From Variovorax brevis (GTDB lineage Bacteria > Pseudomonadota > Gammaproteobacteria > Burkholderiales > Burkholderiaceae_C), in assembly GCF_030317105.1 (NCBI RefSeq), contig NZ_JASZYG010000007.1, forward strand, positions 310,001 to 374,000: 64,000 nt of DNA, written 5' to 3'. A program made the translations under genes and the position numbers. Positions within the stretch are counted from its first letter, which is position 1. Every line of letters begins with the position of its first letter. Of the stretch, positions 56,969 to 64,000 are shown one piece after another. The notes under the pieces are model-generated. The model had not been told where the DNA came from and did not search any database. It saw only the letters and a program-made list of their open reading frames with translations.

Positions 56969-58051
56969 CTACTTCAACCCCACCCACCACCGCACATTGC
57001 TGCGCGCCTGCCCGATGGTGACCACCTCGCCGAACTCCGGCGTGGCCAGGTCGACCTTCTTCGCTGCCGCCTGCTCGGCAATGCCGTCCAGCGGCGCGTG
57101 CCATGTGTGGAAGGCGAGGTCGAAGGTGCTGTTGTGCACGGGCAGCAGCAGCCTGGCGCGAAGGTCTTGCGATGCCTGCACGGTCTCCGCCGGCGTCATG
57201 TGCACCGAAGGCCACCATGCGTCGTATTCGCCGTTCTCGATCATGGCCAGGTCGAAGGGGCCCAGGCGATCGCCGATGCTGCGAAAGCTCGCGCTGTAGC
57301 CCGAGTCGCCGCTGTAGAAGATGCGCTGCCCGCCGCCATCGATCACCCACGAGGTCCACAGCGTCGAGTCGCGGTCCGACAGGGTGCGGCCCGAGAAATG
57401 CTGCGAGGGTGTCGAGGTGATCTGCACCTCGCCCAGCCTGGCGGACTGCCACCAGTCGAGCTCGGTGATGCGCTCGCGCGGCACACCCATGTCCACCAGT
57501 CGCTGGCCCAATCCGAGCGGTACGAAAAAGCGCTGCGCTCGCGTTGCCAGAAAAGCGATGGACGCTTCGTCGAGGTGGTCGTAGTGGTCATGCGAAACGA
57601 TCACCCCGTCGATGGGTGGCAGTTGCTGCAATCCGATCGGCGGCGCATGAAAGCGCTTGGGCCCCATGAATGAAAAGGGCGATGCACGCTCGCTGAACAT
57701 CGGATCGGTCAGCCAGTAGCGGCCGCCCAGCTTCAGCAGCGTCGTGGAATGCCCGATCCGCACGACGTGGTTGGCCTTGGGGTCCAGCGACTCCAGCTGC
57801 GCGGTCGTCAGCGGCCGCACGGGGATGCGGTCCACCGGCTCGGTCGCCGTCTTGGTGCCGAAGACGAAGCGCGACCAGATCTTCATCGCGTTTTCCGTCG
57901 GGCGCGCGTCCGGGTTGGGGATGTTGTGAAAAGTGCAGCCCTTGAACTGGGGCGAAGCCGCAAAGGGCGATTCGCAGTGACCGCCCGTGTTGCCGCAAGC
58001 CGCGATTGCGAGCACCGTGGAAGCCAGGAGGAGGCGCATGCCGGTTTTCAT
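56969..58051 (-). CDS. Metallo-beta-lactamase fold lipoprotein (NAPE-PLD-like)
   Basis: A 360-residue MBL-fold protein. The N-terminus is a lipoprotein signal (RLLLASTVLAIAACG, with the lipidated Cys near residue 19), so this member is exported and anchored, unlike the paralog at 55394. The metal motif VSHDHYDHLDEAS and the blocks GHSTTLLKLGGRYWLTDP, TPSQHFSGRTLSDRD and YSGDSGYSASF are closely related to that paralog. The ATG at 58051 is the natural start for the signal peptide. The substrate is unknown. Confidence 0.88.
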   Translation of the reverse strand: MKTGMRLLLASTVLAIAACGNTGGHCESPFAASPQFKGCTFHNIPNPDARPTENAMKIWSRFVFGTKTATEPVDRIPVRPLTTAQLESLDPKANHVVRIGHSTTLLKLGGRYWLTDPMFSERASPFSFMGPKRFHAPPIGLQQLPPIDGVIVSHDHYDHLDEASIAFLATRAQRFFVPLGLGQRLVDMGVPRERITELDWWQSARLGEVQITSTPSQHFSGRTLSDRDSTLWTSWVIDGGGQRIFYSGDSGYSASFRSIGDRLGPFDLAMIENGEYDAWWPSVHMTPAETVQASQDLRARLLLPVHNSTFDLAFHTWHAPLDGIAEQAAAKKVDLATPEFGEVVTIGQARSNVRWWVGLK

Positions 58052-58097
58052 GCGCGCGAGCTTAAGCGGGATCGGGCGATTCTTGAAACGGTCGTGC

Positions 58098-59489
58098 TTA
58101 CTGCCGGCGGACCATCTTCGCGGCATCGACCATCCTGTCGTAAGTCGCTTCGTCGAGCAATCCGAGCGACAAGGCGGCCGCTCGCGGGGAAACTCCCTGC
58201 TCGAGCGCCTCTGCGGTGATCCGTGCCACCTTGTCATAACCCAGCAGCGGATTGAGCGCCGTCACCAGCAGCAAGGCGTTCTCGACATTGCGGGCCAACT
58301 GCGGGCCGTCGACTTCGAGACCATCGACCAGCCGATGGGCAAACACGCGCGATGCGTCTGCGAGCACGCGGATCGATTGCAGCAGGTTGGCGATCAGCAC
58401 CGGCTTGGCGACGTTCAGCTCAAAGTTGCCCGATGCGTTGGCCAGCGTGATGGTTGCGTGATTGCCCACGACCTGCATGCAGGCCTGCGCCAGGGCTTCC
58501 GCGATCGTCGGGTTGCGCTTGCCCGGCATGATGGAACTGGTCAGGCCGTCGTCCGGAATCTTCAGCTCCCCCAATCCGCAACGCGGACCCGATCCAAGCC
58601 AGCGCACGTCGTTGGCAATCTTGATGAGCGAAGTCGCAATGACGTTGAGCGCGCCTGACGCTTCGACCAACGCGTCGTGTGCGGCCATGCCCTCGAACTT
58701 CGACGGGTTCGGAGCGAAGGTTTGGCCGGTGAGCGCGCTGATCTCCTCGCAGAAGAACACATCGAAATCGGGCGGTGCATTCAAGCCGGTGCCTGCCGCT
58801 GTTCCGCCCTGTGGCAACGACAGGAGCCGCGGCATCGCGGCGTCGATGCGGTCGATGCCGTGGCCGACCTGGCGGGCAAAGGTGTCGAAGGCCTGGCCCA
58901 TGGTAATGGGCACCGCGTCCATCAGGTGGGTCCGCGCGATCTTCAGCACATCGGCAAAGGCCGCGGCGCGCCCGTTCAGGCTGGCCCGCAGCAATTGCAG
59001 CGAAGGCTTCAGCCGCTCTTCGAGTTCCAGCACCGTCACGACATGCATGACCGTCGGAAAGCTGTCGTTGGATGACTGCGATGCGTTGACGTGGTCGTTG
59101 GGATGCACCGGGGACTTGGTGCCCAAGGGCTGGCCCAGCAGTTCGTTGGCCCGGTTCGCGACGACCTCGTTCGCATTCATGTTGGTCTGCGTGCCCGAGC
59201 CCGTCTGCCACACGGTGAGCGGGAAGTGGGCATCGAATCGCCCATCCCGCAACTCGTCGGCGGCCGCCACGATCGGCTCGGCCAGATTCGGCGCCAGCGT
59301 TCCGCAACGCAGGTTGGCACGCGCCGCTGCCATCTTCTGCAAGCCGAAAGCGTGGATGAGGCATGCCGGAAAGCGCTCTTCGCCGATCAAGAACACGCCC
59401 AGCGCGCGCTGCGTTTGCGCGCCCCAATACCGGTCGCCGGGAATCTCGACCGGGCCGAACGCGTCGTGCTCGATGCGTGCCGGGCCCAT
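58098..59489 (-). CDS. fumC: Class II fumarate hydratase FumC
   Basis: A 463-residue fumarase/aspartase-superfamily enzyme catalysing fumarate hydration to malate. The N-terminal EHDAFGPVEIPGDRYWGAQT, the middle VWQTGSGTQTNMNANEVVAN, HPNDHVNASQSSNDSFPT, and the signature SSIMPGKRNPT near residue 312 are all in place. The start is the ATG at 59489, two bases after the receptor gene stop. It is the last gene of the lyase/dctA/Bug operon and would draw fumarate into central metabolism. Confidence 0.95.
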   Translation of the reverse strand: MGPARIEHDAFGPVEIPGDRYWGAQTQRALGVFLIGEERFPACLIHAFGLQKMAAARANLRCGTLAPNLAEPIVAAADELRDGRFDAHFPLTVWQTGSGTQTNMNANEVVANRANELLGQPLGTKSPVHPNDHVNASQSSNDSFPTVMHVVTVLELEERLKPSLQLLRASLNGRAAAFADVLKIARTHLMDAVPITMGQAFDTFARQVGHGIDRIDAAMPRLLSLPQGGTAAGTGLNAPPDFDVFFCEEISALTGQTFAPNPSKFEGMAAHDALVEASGALNVIATSLIKIANDVRWLGSGPRCGLGELKIPDDGLTSSIMPGKRNPTIAEALAQACMQVVGNHATITLANASGNFELNVAKPVLIANLLQSIRVLADASRVFAHRLVDGLEVDGPQLARNVENALLLVTALNPLLGYDKVARITAEALEQGVSPRAAALSLGLLDEATYDRMVDAAKMVRRQ

Positions 59490-59491
59490 GT

Positions 59492-60466
59492 TCAGTCCAG
59501 CGAGATGTTGGTCTTGGCTGCCACGACCTTCCAGCGTGCGACTTCGCTTTCGGTGTGCTTGCCCAGTGCGGCGCCGGTGTATTGCTCGGCCGGCAACAGT
59601 TGAATGGCCTGCTCCGCCATCTTGTCGGTGAAGGCCTTGTCCGTCATGACTTTCTGGTAAGCCGCCTGCACCTTGTCCAGCACCGGTTGCGGCGTGCCCT
59701 TGGGTGCGTAGATGCCGTACCAGGTCGAGGCCTCGAAGCCGGGCAGCACCGTCTCGGCGAGCGTGGGCACGTCCTTGAGTTGCGGCAGCCGCACCTTCGA
59801 TGTCACGGCCAGCGGGCGCACCTTGGCTTCCTTGATCTGGGGCAGGGCGGTGTTGGTCTGGTCGAACATGCCGTCGATCTGGCCACCGATGACATCGATG
59901 AGCGCCGGCCCGGCGCCTTTGTATGGCACCTGCGAGATCTTCATGCCGGCGGTGGAAGCAACGAGCGCCGCGATCAGGTGCGAGCTGGAGCCAACGCCTG
60001 CGTTGCCGATGAAAAGCTTGTCGGGGTTCGCCTTGCCGAAGTCGACAAGCGCCTTGATGTCCTTGGCGGGATGCTCCTTGCGCACCATCAGCACCAGCGG
60101 CGTGTCGGGAAAGCGGAACACGGGCGCGAAGTCTTTCACCGGGTCGTAGTTGAGCTTCTTGTACAGGGCCGGCGCTGCGCCCATGTAGCCCATGTGGCCC
60201 ACCAGCATGGTGTAGCCGTCCGGCTGCGCACGCGCCGCCTTGGCCGCGCCCACCGTGCCACCCGCGCCGGGCGAGTTGTCGATGATGATCGGCTGGCCGA
60301 TCTCGCGCGCCACGCGCTCGGCGATGCTGCGCGCCAGCGCATCGGTCGGCCCGCCTGCCGAAAAAGGCACGATCCAGGTGACGGGCTTGGTGGGGTAGCT
60401 TTGCGCCATCGCGCTGCCTGCGGCCAGCATCAAAGACAGTGCGGCGAGTTTCCAGTTCGGCTTCAT
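59492..60466 (-). CDS. Tripartite tricarboxylate transporter receptor (Bug/TctC family)
   Basis: A 324-residue periplasmic receptor with a signal (KLAALSLMLAAGSAMAQSYP). The typical Bug fold is seen in PTKPVTWIVPFSAGGPTDAL, GQPIIIDNSPGAGGTVGAAK and VLMVRKEHPAKDIKALVDFG. These proteins bind carboxylic acids or other small organics and work with membrane TctA/TctB, which are not in the window; in this group orphan receptors are very numerous. It could act as a sensor or feed a distant transporter. Confidence 0.95.
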   Translation of the reverse strand: MKPNWKLAALSLMLAAGSAMAQSYPTKPVTWIVPFSAGGPTDALARSIAERVAREIGQPIIIDNSPGAGGTVGAAKAARAQPDGYTMLVGHMGYMGAAPALYKKLNYDPVKDFAPVFRFPDTPLVLMVRKEHPAKDIKALVDFGKANPDKLFIGNAGVGSSSHLIAALVASTAGMKISQVPYKGAGPALIDVIGGQIDGMFDQTNTALPQIKEAKVRPLAVTSKVRLPQLKDVPTLAETVLPGFEASTWYGIYAPKGTPQPVLDKVQAAYQKVMTDKAFTDKMAEQAIQLLPAEQYTGAALGKHTESEVARWKVVAAKTNISLD

Positions 60467-60496
60467 GATGAATTCCTTGGAGAGTTGAATGGGGGC

Positions 60497-61912
60497 TTAG
60501 CGGGCCGGAGCCGGCGCGTGCATGTCGATGCCGGTGGGATGCGGATTGGCGTCGCTCATGTCTTCCGGCAGCAGGTTGCCGTCGTCCAGTTGCGCATCGG
60601 CAGCGGCAGTGGCGGGGTAGCGCTCGGGGTACAGGTGGCGCTCCGCAACCTTCGGGTCGAAGGTGCCGGACCACTTGGCGACCACCACCACGGCGACGCT
60701 GTTGCCCACCGTGTTGCAGGTCGCAATGGCCATCGACAGGAATCGGTACACGCCGAAGATCACAGCGAGGCCTTCGACCGGAAGAATGCCGGTGGAAGTT
60801 ACCGTCGCCGCGAACACCACGAAGGAGCCGCCCGACACCGTCGCCGCGCCCTTGGAGGTGAGCAGCATCAGCAGCAGGATGCCGATCTGGTGGTCGAAGG
60901 ACAGCGGCACACCCCAGGCATGCGAGATGAACATCACGCCCATTGCCATGAAGATCGAGGTGCCGTCCAGGTTGAAGGCGTAGCCGGTGGGCAGCACGAG
61001 GCCCACCGTCTGCTTGGCGCAGCCCAGGCGCTCCAGCTTGATGAGAAGGCGGGGCAGGGCGCTTTCCGAGGAAGCCGTGCCGAGCACGATGAGGATCTCG
61101 TCCTTGATGTAGCGCAGGAAGCGCCACAGGCTGAAGCCCGCGATCTTCGCGATGAGGCCGAGCACCACGAAGATGAACAGTGCGATCACCGCATAGAAGC
61201 TCAGCACCAGTTCCGCGAGCGCCACCAGCACTGCACTGCCGTTGCTGCCCACCGAATACGCCACCGCGCCGAAGGTGCCGATGGGCGCGAGTTTCATCAC
61301 GAGGTTGATGAAGGAGAAGAGCACTTCGGAGATGTAGTCCAGCCCACCGTTGACCTTCTCGCGACGCCCTTCGGGAATCGCCAGGATGCCGATGCCGACC
61401 ATGACGGCCAGCACCACCACCTGCAGCAACTCGCCCTTGGCAAAGGCGCCCACGAAGTTGTCCGGCACGATGTGCGCCATGAACTCCAGGAAGCCTTGTG
61501 GCGCCGCTGCGGCTTTGGCGATCGGTGCGGCTGAGCCGCCTGCGACCGTCGTCATGCCCTTGCCGATCTCCAGCAGGTTGCCGGCCAGCATGCCGACGCA
61601 CAGCGCAATGGTCGAGATGATCTCGAAGTAGACGATGGAGCGCCATCCCACGCGCCCGGCGCTCTTCACGTCGCCGGCCGACGCGATGCCGTGCACGATG
61701 GTCAGGAACACCAGCGGCGCCACACCGGCCTTGATGAGCGACAGGAACATGTCGCCCAGCAGCTTGAGTTGCGATGCGAACTTCGGAAATGCAAAGCCGA
61801 CCACGATGCCCAGGATCAGCGACAGCAGCACCTGCATGCCGAGCTTGCGATACCAGGGCAGCTTTTTCGCGGGCGCCGTCAGCACGGCCCCGGGCGTGGA
61901 TGTGTTCGTCAT
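60497..61912 (-). CDS. dctA: C4-dicarboxylate transporter DctA
   Basis: A 471-residue DAACS-family symporter. The dicarboxylate/amino acid:cation symporter signatures are SLIKAGVAPLVFLTIVHGIA, AVVVVAKWSGTF and PTGYAFNLDGTSIFMAMGVM, with about eight membrane segments plus re-entrant loops. It imports succinate, fumarate, malate and related acids using the proton gradient. It lies 24 bases after the lyase gene, giving a likely fumarate uptake and use operon. Inner membrane. Confidence 0.94.
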   Translation of the reverse strand: MTNTSTPGAVLTAPAKKLPWYRKLGMQVLLSLILGIVVGFAFPKFASQLKLLGDMFLSLIKAGVAPLVFLTIVHGIASAGDVKSAGRVGWRSIVYFEIISTIALCVGMLAGNLLEIGKGMTTVAGGSAAPIAKAAAAPQGFLEFMAHIVPDNFVGAFAKGELLQVVVLAVMVGIGILAIPEGRREKVNGGLDYISEVLFSFINLVMKLAPIGTFGAVAYSVGSNGSAVLVALAELVLSFYAVIALFIFVVLGLIAKIAGFSLWRFLRYIKDEILIVLGTASSESALPRLLIKLERLGCAKQTVGLVLPTGYAFNLDGTSIFMAMGVMFISHAWGVPLSFDHQIGILLLMLLTSKGAATVSGGSFVVFAATVTSTGILPVEGLAVIFGVYRFLSMAIATCNTVGNSVAVVVVAKWSGTFDPKVAERHLYPERYPATAAADAQLDDGNLLPEDMSDANPHPTGIDMHAPAPAR

Positions 61913-61935
61913 GGTTGTCTTTCCGGTGCGGGGCT

Positions 61936-63312
61936 TCAGGCGCTGACTTCGGCGGACAGCGCCAGCGCGCGGTCGACCATCTGCGGCGCCAGGCCGAGAT
62001 AGTTGGCGGGGTCGGTGAGGCGGTCGATGGTGGCGCGGTCGAAGTGCTTGGTGACTTCGGGCAGGGCCGCCAGCGCTTCGGCCAGCGTGCCGCCCTTTTC
62101 ATTGACCGCGCGGCAGGCGTCGTAGACCACGTCGTGCGCCTGCTGGCGGCCGATGTGCGGCGCCATGCCCATCATCACGGCCTCGGCGACGATCAGGCCC
62201 TTGGTGATGCCGAGGTTGTGCGCCATGCGTGCTTCGTCCACGATCAGGCCGCCGAGTGCGAACTTGGCCTGGTGCAGTGCGCCGGAGGTGAGGATGAAGC
62301 TCTCGGGAATCGCAATCCATTCCGCATGCCACGGCCCGGTGGCGCGCTCGAAGTCCTGCACCATTGCATCCACCATCAGGCCTGCGTGCTGGCGCACTGC
62401 CTTGGAAGCAGCCAGCATCAGTTCGCTGGAGATCGGATTGCGCTTTTGCGGCATCGTGCTCGATGCGCCGCGCCCCTTGACGAAGGGCTCGTACACCTCG
62501 GCAAATTCGGTGGACGCCATGATCATGATGTCCAGCGCGATCTTGCCGAGCGAGCCCGTGACCAGCGCCAGCAGGTTCACCGCTTCTGCAAAGCCGTCGC
62601 GTGCCACATGCCAAGTCGTGGCCGGCACACCGAGCTTCAGTTCCGCGGCCATCGCCTTCTGCACCTCGAATCCCTTGTCGCCCAGCGACGCGAGCGTGCC
62701 CGCGGCACCGGCAAATTCGACGACCGCCACGCGAGGACGAAGCTCTGCGATGCGCTGCTGATGGCGGTCGAACATTGCCAGCCAGATCGCGACCTTGTAG
62801 CCGAAGGTCACGGGCAAGGCTTGCTGCAAATGCGTGCGTCCGGCCATGGGCGTGTCGCGATGCTTTTTCGCGAGCGATGCCAGGATGCCGCGCAGTTCGC
62901 GGATGTCGCTGTCGATGCTGTCCAGCGCGTCGCGCACCTGGAGCGCGACGGCCGTGTCCATGATGTCCTGCGTGGTCGCGCCCCAGTGCACATAGCGGCC
63001 GGATTCGCCGCACATCGCGACCATCTGGTGCACCAGCGGCAGGATGGGGTAGCCCACGATGTCGGTCTCTTCGCGCATGTGGTCGAAGTCGATGCGCTCG
63101 ATCTTCGATTCGCGTGCAATCACGTCGGCCGCTTCCTGCGGGATGACGCCGCAGCGCGCTTCGGCGCGGGCCAAGGCAATCTCCGCGTCGATATAGCGCT
63201 GGATCAACGCGCCGTCGGAGAAAATCGTGCGCATCTTTTGCGTTCCGAAGGCATCCCGGAACAGGATGGAATCAACGACCGTGCTGGCCATGGGAAGCGA
63301 TGAAGTCGACAT
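61936..63312 (-). CDS. Fumarase/aspartase superfamily lyase (3-carboxymuconate cycloisomerase/adenylosuccinate-lyase-like)
   Basis: A 458-residue superfamily member. The general-acid/base residues and blocks are ARAEARCGVIPQEAADVIAR, YVHWGATTQDIMDTAVALQV, GRTHLQQALPVTFGYKVAIW, and the signature Ser loop GASSTMPQKRNP near residue 282. Overall it matches PcaB (3-carboxy-cis,cis-muconate cycloisomerase) and similar lyases. Given dctA and fumC downstream, a fumarate-releasing lyase of an unknown substrate is a reasonable alternative. I chose the ATG at 63312 by family similarity. It is divergent from gntR. Confidence 0.85.
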   Translation of the reverse strand: MSTSSLPMASTVVDSILFRDAFGTQKMRTIFSDGALIQRYIDAEIALARAEARCGVIPQEAADVIARESKIERIDFDHMREETDIVGYPILPLVHQMVAMCGESGRYVHWGATTQDIMDTAVALQVRDALDSIDSDIRELRGILASLAKKHRDTPMAGRTHLQQALPVTFGYKVAIWLAMFDRHQQRIAELRPRVAVVEFAGAAGTLASLGDKGFEVQKAMAAELKLGVPATTWHVARDGFAEAVNLLALVTGSLGKIALDIMIMASTEFAEVYEPFVKGRGASSTMPQKRNPISSELMLAASKAVRQHAGLMVDAMVQDFERATGPWHAEWIAIPESFILTSGALHQAKFALGGLIVDEARMAHNLGITKGLIVAEAVMMGMAPHIGRQQAHDVVYDACRAVNEKGGTLAEALAALPEVTKHFDRATIDRLTDPANYLGLAPQMVDRALALSAEVSA

Positions 63313-63343
63313 GGGGTGCCTTTGGAGAAGTGAAGAGAGAACA

Positions 63344-63359
63344 ATATGTTCGGACATAT
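63344..63359. promoter_or_regulatory. GntR operator candidate 1
   Basis: ATATGTTCGGACATAT, with perfect six-base arms ATATGT and ACATAT. The GT/AC ends at the centre are the common pattern for GntR-family operators. It is 25 bases upstream (start to start) of the identical core at 63369, in the space between the divergent lyase and gntR genes. Confidence 0.65.
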
Positions 63360-63368
63360 AGGACTGTA

Positions 63369-63384
63369 ATATGTTCGGACATAA
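63369..63384. promoter_or_regulatory. GntR operator candidate 2
   Basis: ATATGTTCGGACATAA, identical to candidate 1 except the last base. Together they place two dimers on nearly the same DNA face and block both divergent promoters. A TATACC-type element follows at about 63397. Confidence 0.65.
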
Positions 63385-63415
63385 CCACATCTGGGGTATA
63401 CCCTGACGCCTGCCC

Positions 63416-64000
63416 ATGACTGAACTGCTGGATCCCGCCCCTCAAAAGGCCAACTTCACGAACATCGCCCGTCACCTGACGGAGGCGATCAGCTCCGGGC
63501 ATTTCGCTGTCGGCGCGCTGTTGCCCACCGAACTGGAGCTGTGCAAGCACTACGGCACCAGCCGCCATACCGTGCGCGCAGCCTTGGCGGAGTTGCAGCA
63601 GCTGGGCCTGGTCACGCGGCGCAAGAACGTGGGCACGCGCGTGGTGTCCGCCAAGCCGCGGGCGAGCTTCAGGCCTTCATTGGCGTCGGTGGACGACCTG
63701 GTGCAGTTCGGCGAGGAGCACCTGCGGGTGGTGCAATCCATCGAGCAGCAGACAGTGGCCGGCGAACTCGCCCGCGAACTGGGTTGCGCCGATGGCACGG
63801 CATGGCTGCGGATCTCGAGCCTGCGCATGGTCGGCGACGACGGCGGCGCACCCATCGGATGGACCGACGTGTACATCGACCCGGCCTATGCGGACATTGC
63901 GGACGTGGTGAGGGATTCGCCCGACACGCTCATCAGCTCGCTCATCGAGGAGCGCTATGACCGCCACATTGCCGAGATCCATCAGGACGTGCGCGCGTTC
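63416..64000 (+). CDS. GntR family regulator, HutC/UTRA type (partial)
   Basis: A 195-codon fragment running off the right edge. The N-terminal winged HTH is FTNIARHLTEAISSGHFAVG, then TELELCKHYGTSRHTVRAAL (residues about 14-70). The C-terminal part is the UTRA ligand domain of the HutC branch (LRVVQSIEQQTVAGELAREL, LRISSLRMVGDDGGAPIGWT). The start is the ATG at 63416. It is divergent from the lyase gene, and two palindromic sites lie between them, so it probably represses the lyase/dctA/fumC operon and itself. Confidence 0.9.
   Translation, partial: MTELLDPAPQKANFTNIARHLTEAISSGHFAVGALLPTELELCKHYGTSRHTVRAALAELQQLGLVTRRKNVGTRVVSAKPRASFRPSLASVDDLVQFGEEHLRVVQSIEQQTVAGELARELGCADGTAWLRISSLRMVGDDGGAPIGWTDVYIDPAYADIADVVRDSPDTLISSLIEERYDRHIAEIHQDVRAF

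Noticed and set aside
1..64000. CRISPR array, prophage or insertion-sequence ends
   Set aside because: No regularly spaced direct repeats, no integrase or transposase, and no paired terminal inverted repeats were found; the only repeats are the GC-rich elements described.
1..64000. tRNA or rRNA genes
   Set aside because: No cloverleaf-like sequences with the conserved T-loop pattern were recognised in the intergenic gaps, but I could not run a covariance search, so a missed tRNA is possible.

Overview
The window is high-GC DNA whose proteins look like those of a betaproteobacterium of the order Burkholderiales, most likely family Comamonadaceae and possibly Variovorax. The evidence is a Bug/TctC periplasmic receptor, TRAP transport, small DUF families common in this group (DUF2917, DUF2970, DUF2905), and a GC-rich intergenic repeat of the kind seen in Comamonadaceae. 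The genus is inferred from protein character only. I saw no rRNA, tRNA, CRISPR array, complete insertion sequence or prophage. The window looks chromosomal, with housekeeping genes interleaved with accessory catabolic and regulatory genes.

Layout, left to right. Positions 1-376 are the N-terminus of a nonribosomal peptide synthetase that runs off the left edge. 758-4287 is a leftward folM-like/folB/ttcA/DUF4136/phosphatase run, divergent from a MidA-like methyltransferase. 5.4-11.1 kb is a series of small leftward genes: acetyltransferases, a SRPBCC protein, methyltransferases, and an alternating glyoxalase-fold/NTF2-fold set. 11.3-13.2 kb holds a YfcF-type GST and an Omp85-family protein. 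13.2-20.6 kb holds hisN, a ROK kinase, a trehalose operon (otsB, GH15, otsA) and cca. 20.7-25.4 kb holds ompW, a GST, an MgtC-type protein, slt and 5-formyl-THF cyclo-ligase. 25.5-30.7 kb holds a LysR/DUF2917 pair, a BLUF photoreceptor divergent from a Crp/Fnr regulator, a polysaccharide flippase and a glycosyltransferase. 30.9-34.9 kb carries glmU and glmS, the UDP-GlcNAc genes, around an Lrp/AsnC regulator. 35-38.5 kb holds an MFS exporter, a small unknown protein, a SCO1-like protein behind a tiny leader ORF, and a VOC protein.

The most striking part is 38.5-49.0 kb. A LysR regulator is divergent from nine tightly packed genes: two tandem DUF296/PCC proteins, an SDR, a thiolase-like enzyme, an acyl-CoA synthetase, a TRAP receptor, a fused TRAP DctQM, an FMN alpha-hydroxyacid dehydrogenase and a gamma-carbonic-anhydrase-like protein. 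I read it as an uptake and CoA-dependent degradation pathway for an unknown organic acid. Its TRAP permease begins with two in-frame copies of an 87-bp repeat.

To the right lie a lipoprotein, a Sll1717-like P-loop ATPase, a MocR regulator divergent from a DUF2970/two-cytochrome operon, and two related metallo-beta-lactamase-fold proteins flanking a decayed VapBC module. Last is a leftward lyase/dctA/Bug receptor/fumC operon, divergent from a HutC-type GntR regulator with two matching palindromic operators between them. The gntR gene runs off the right edge.
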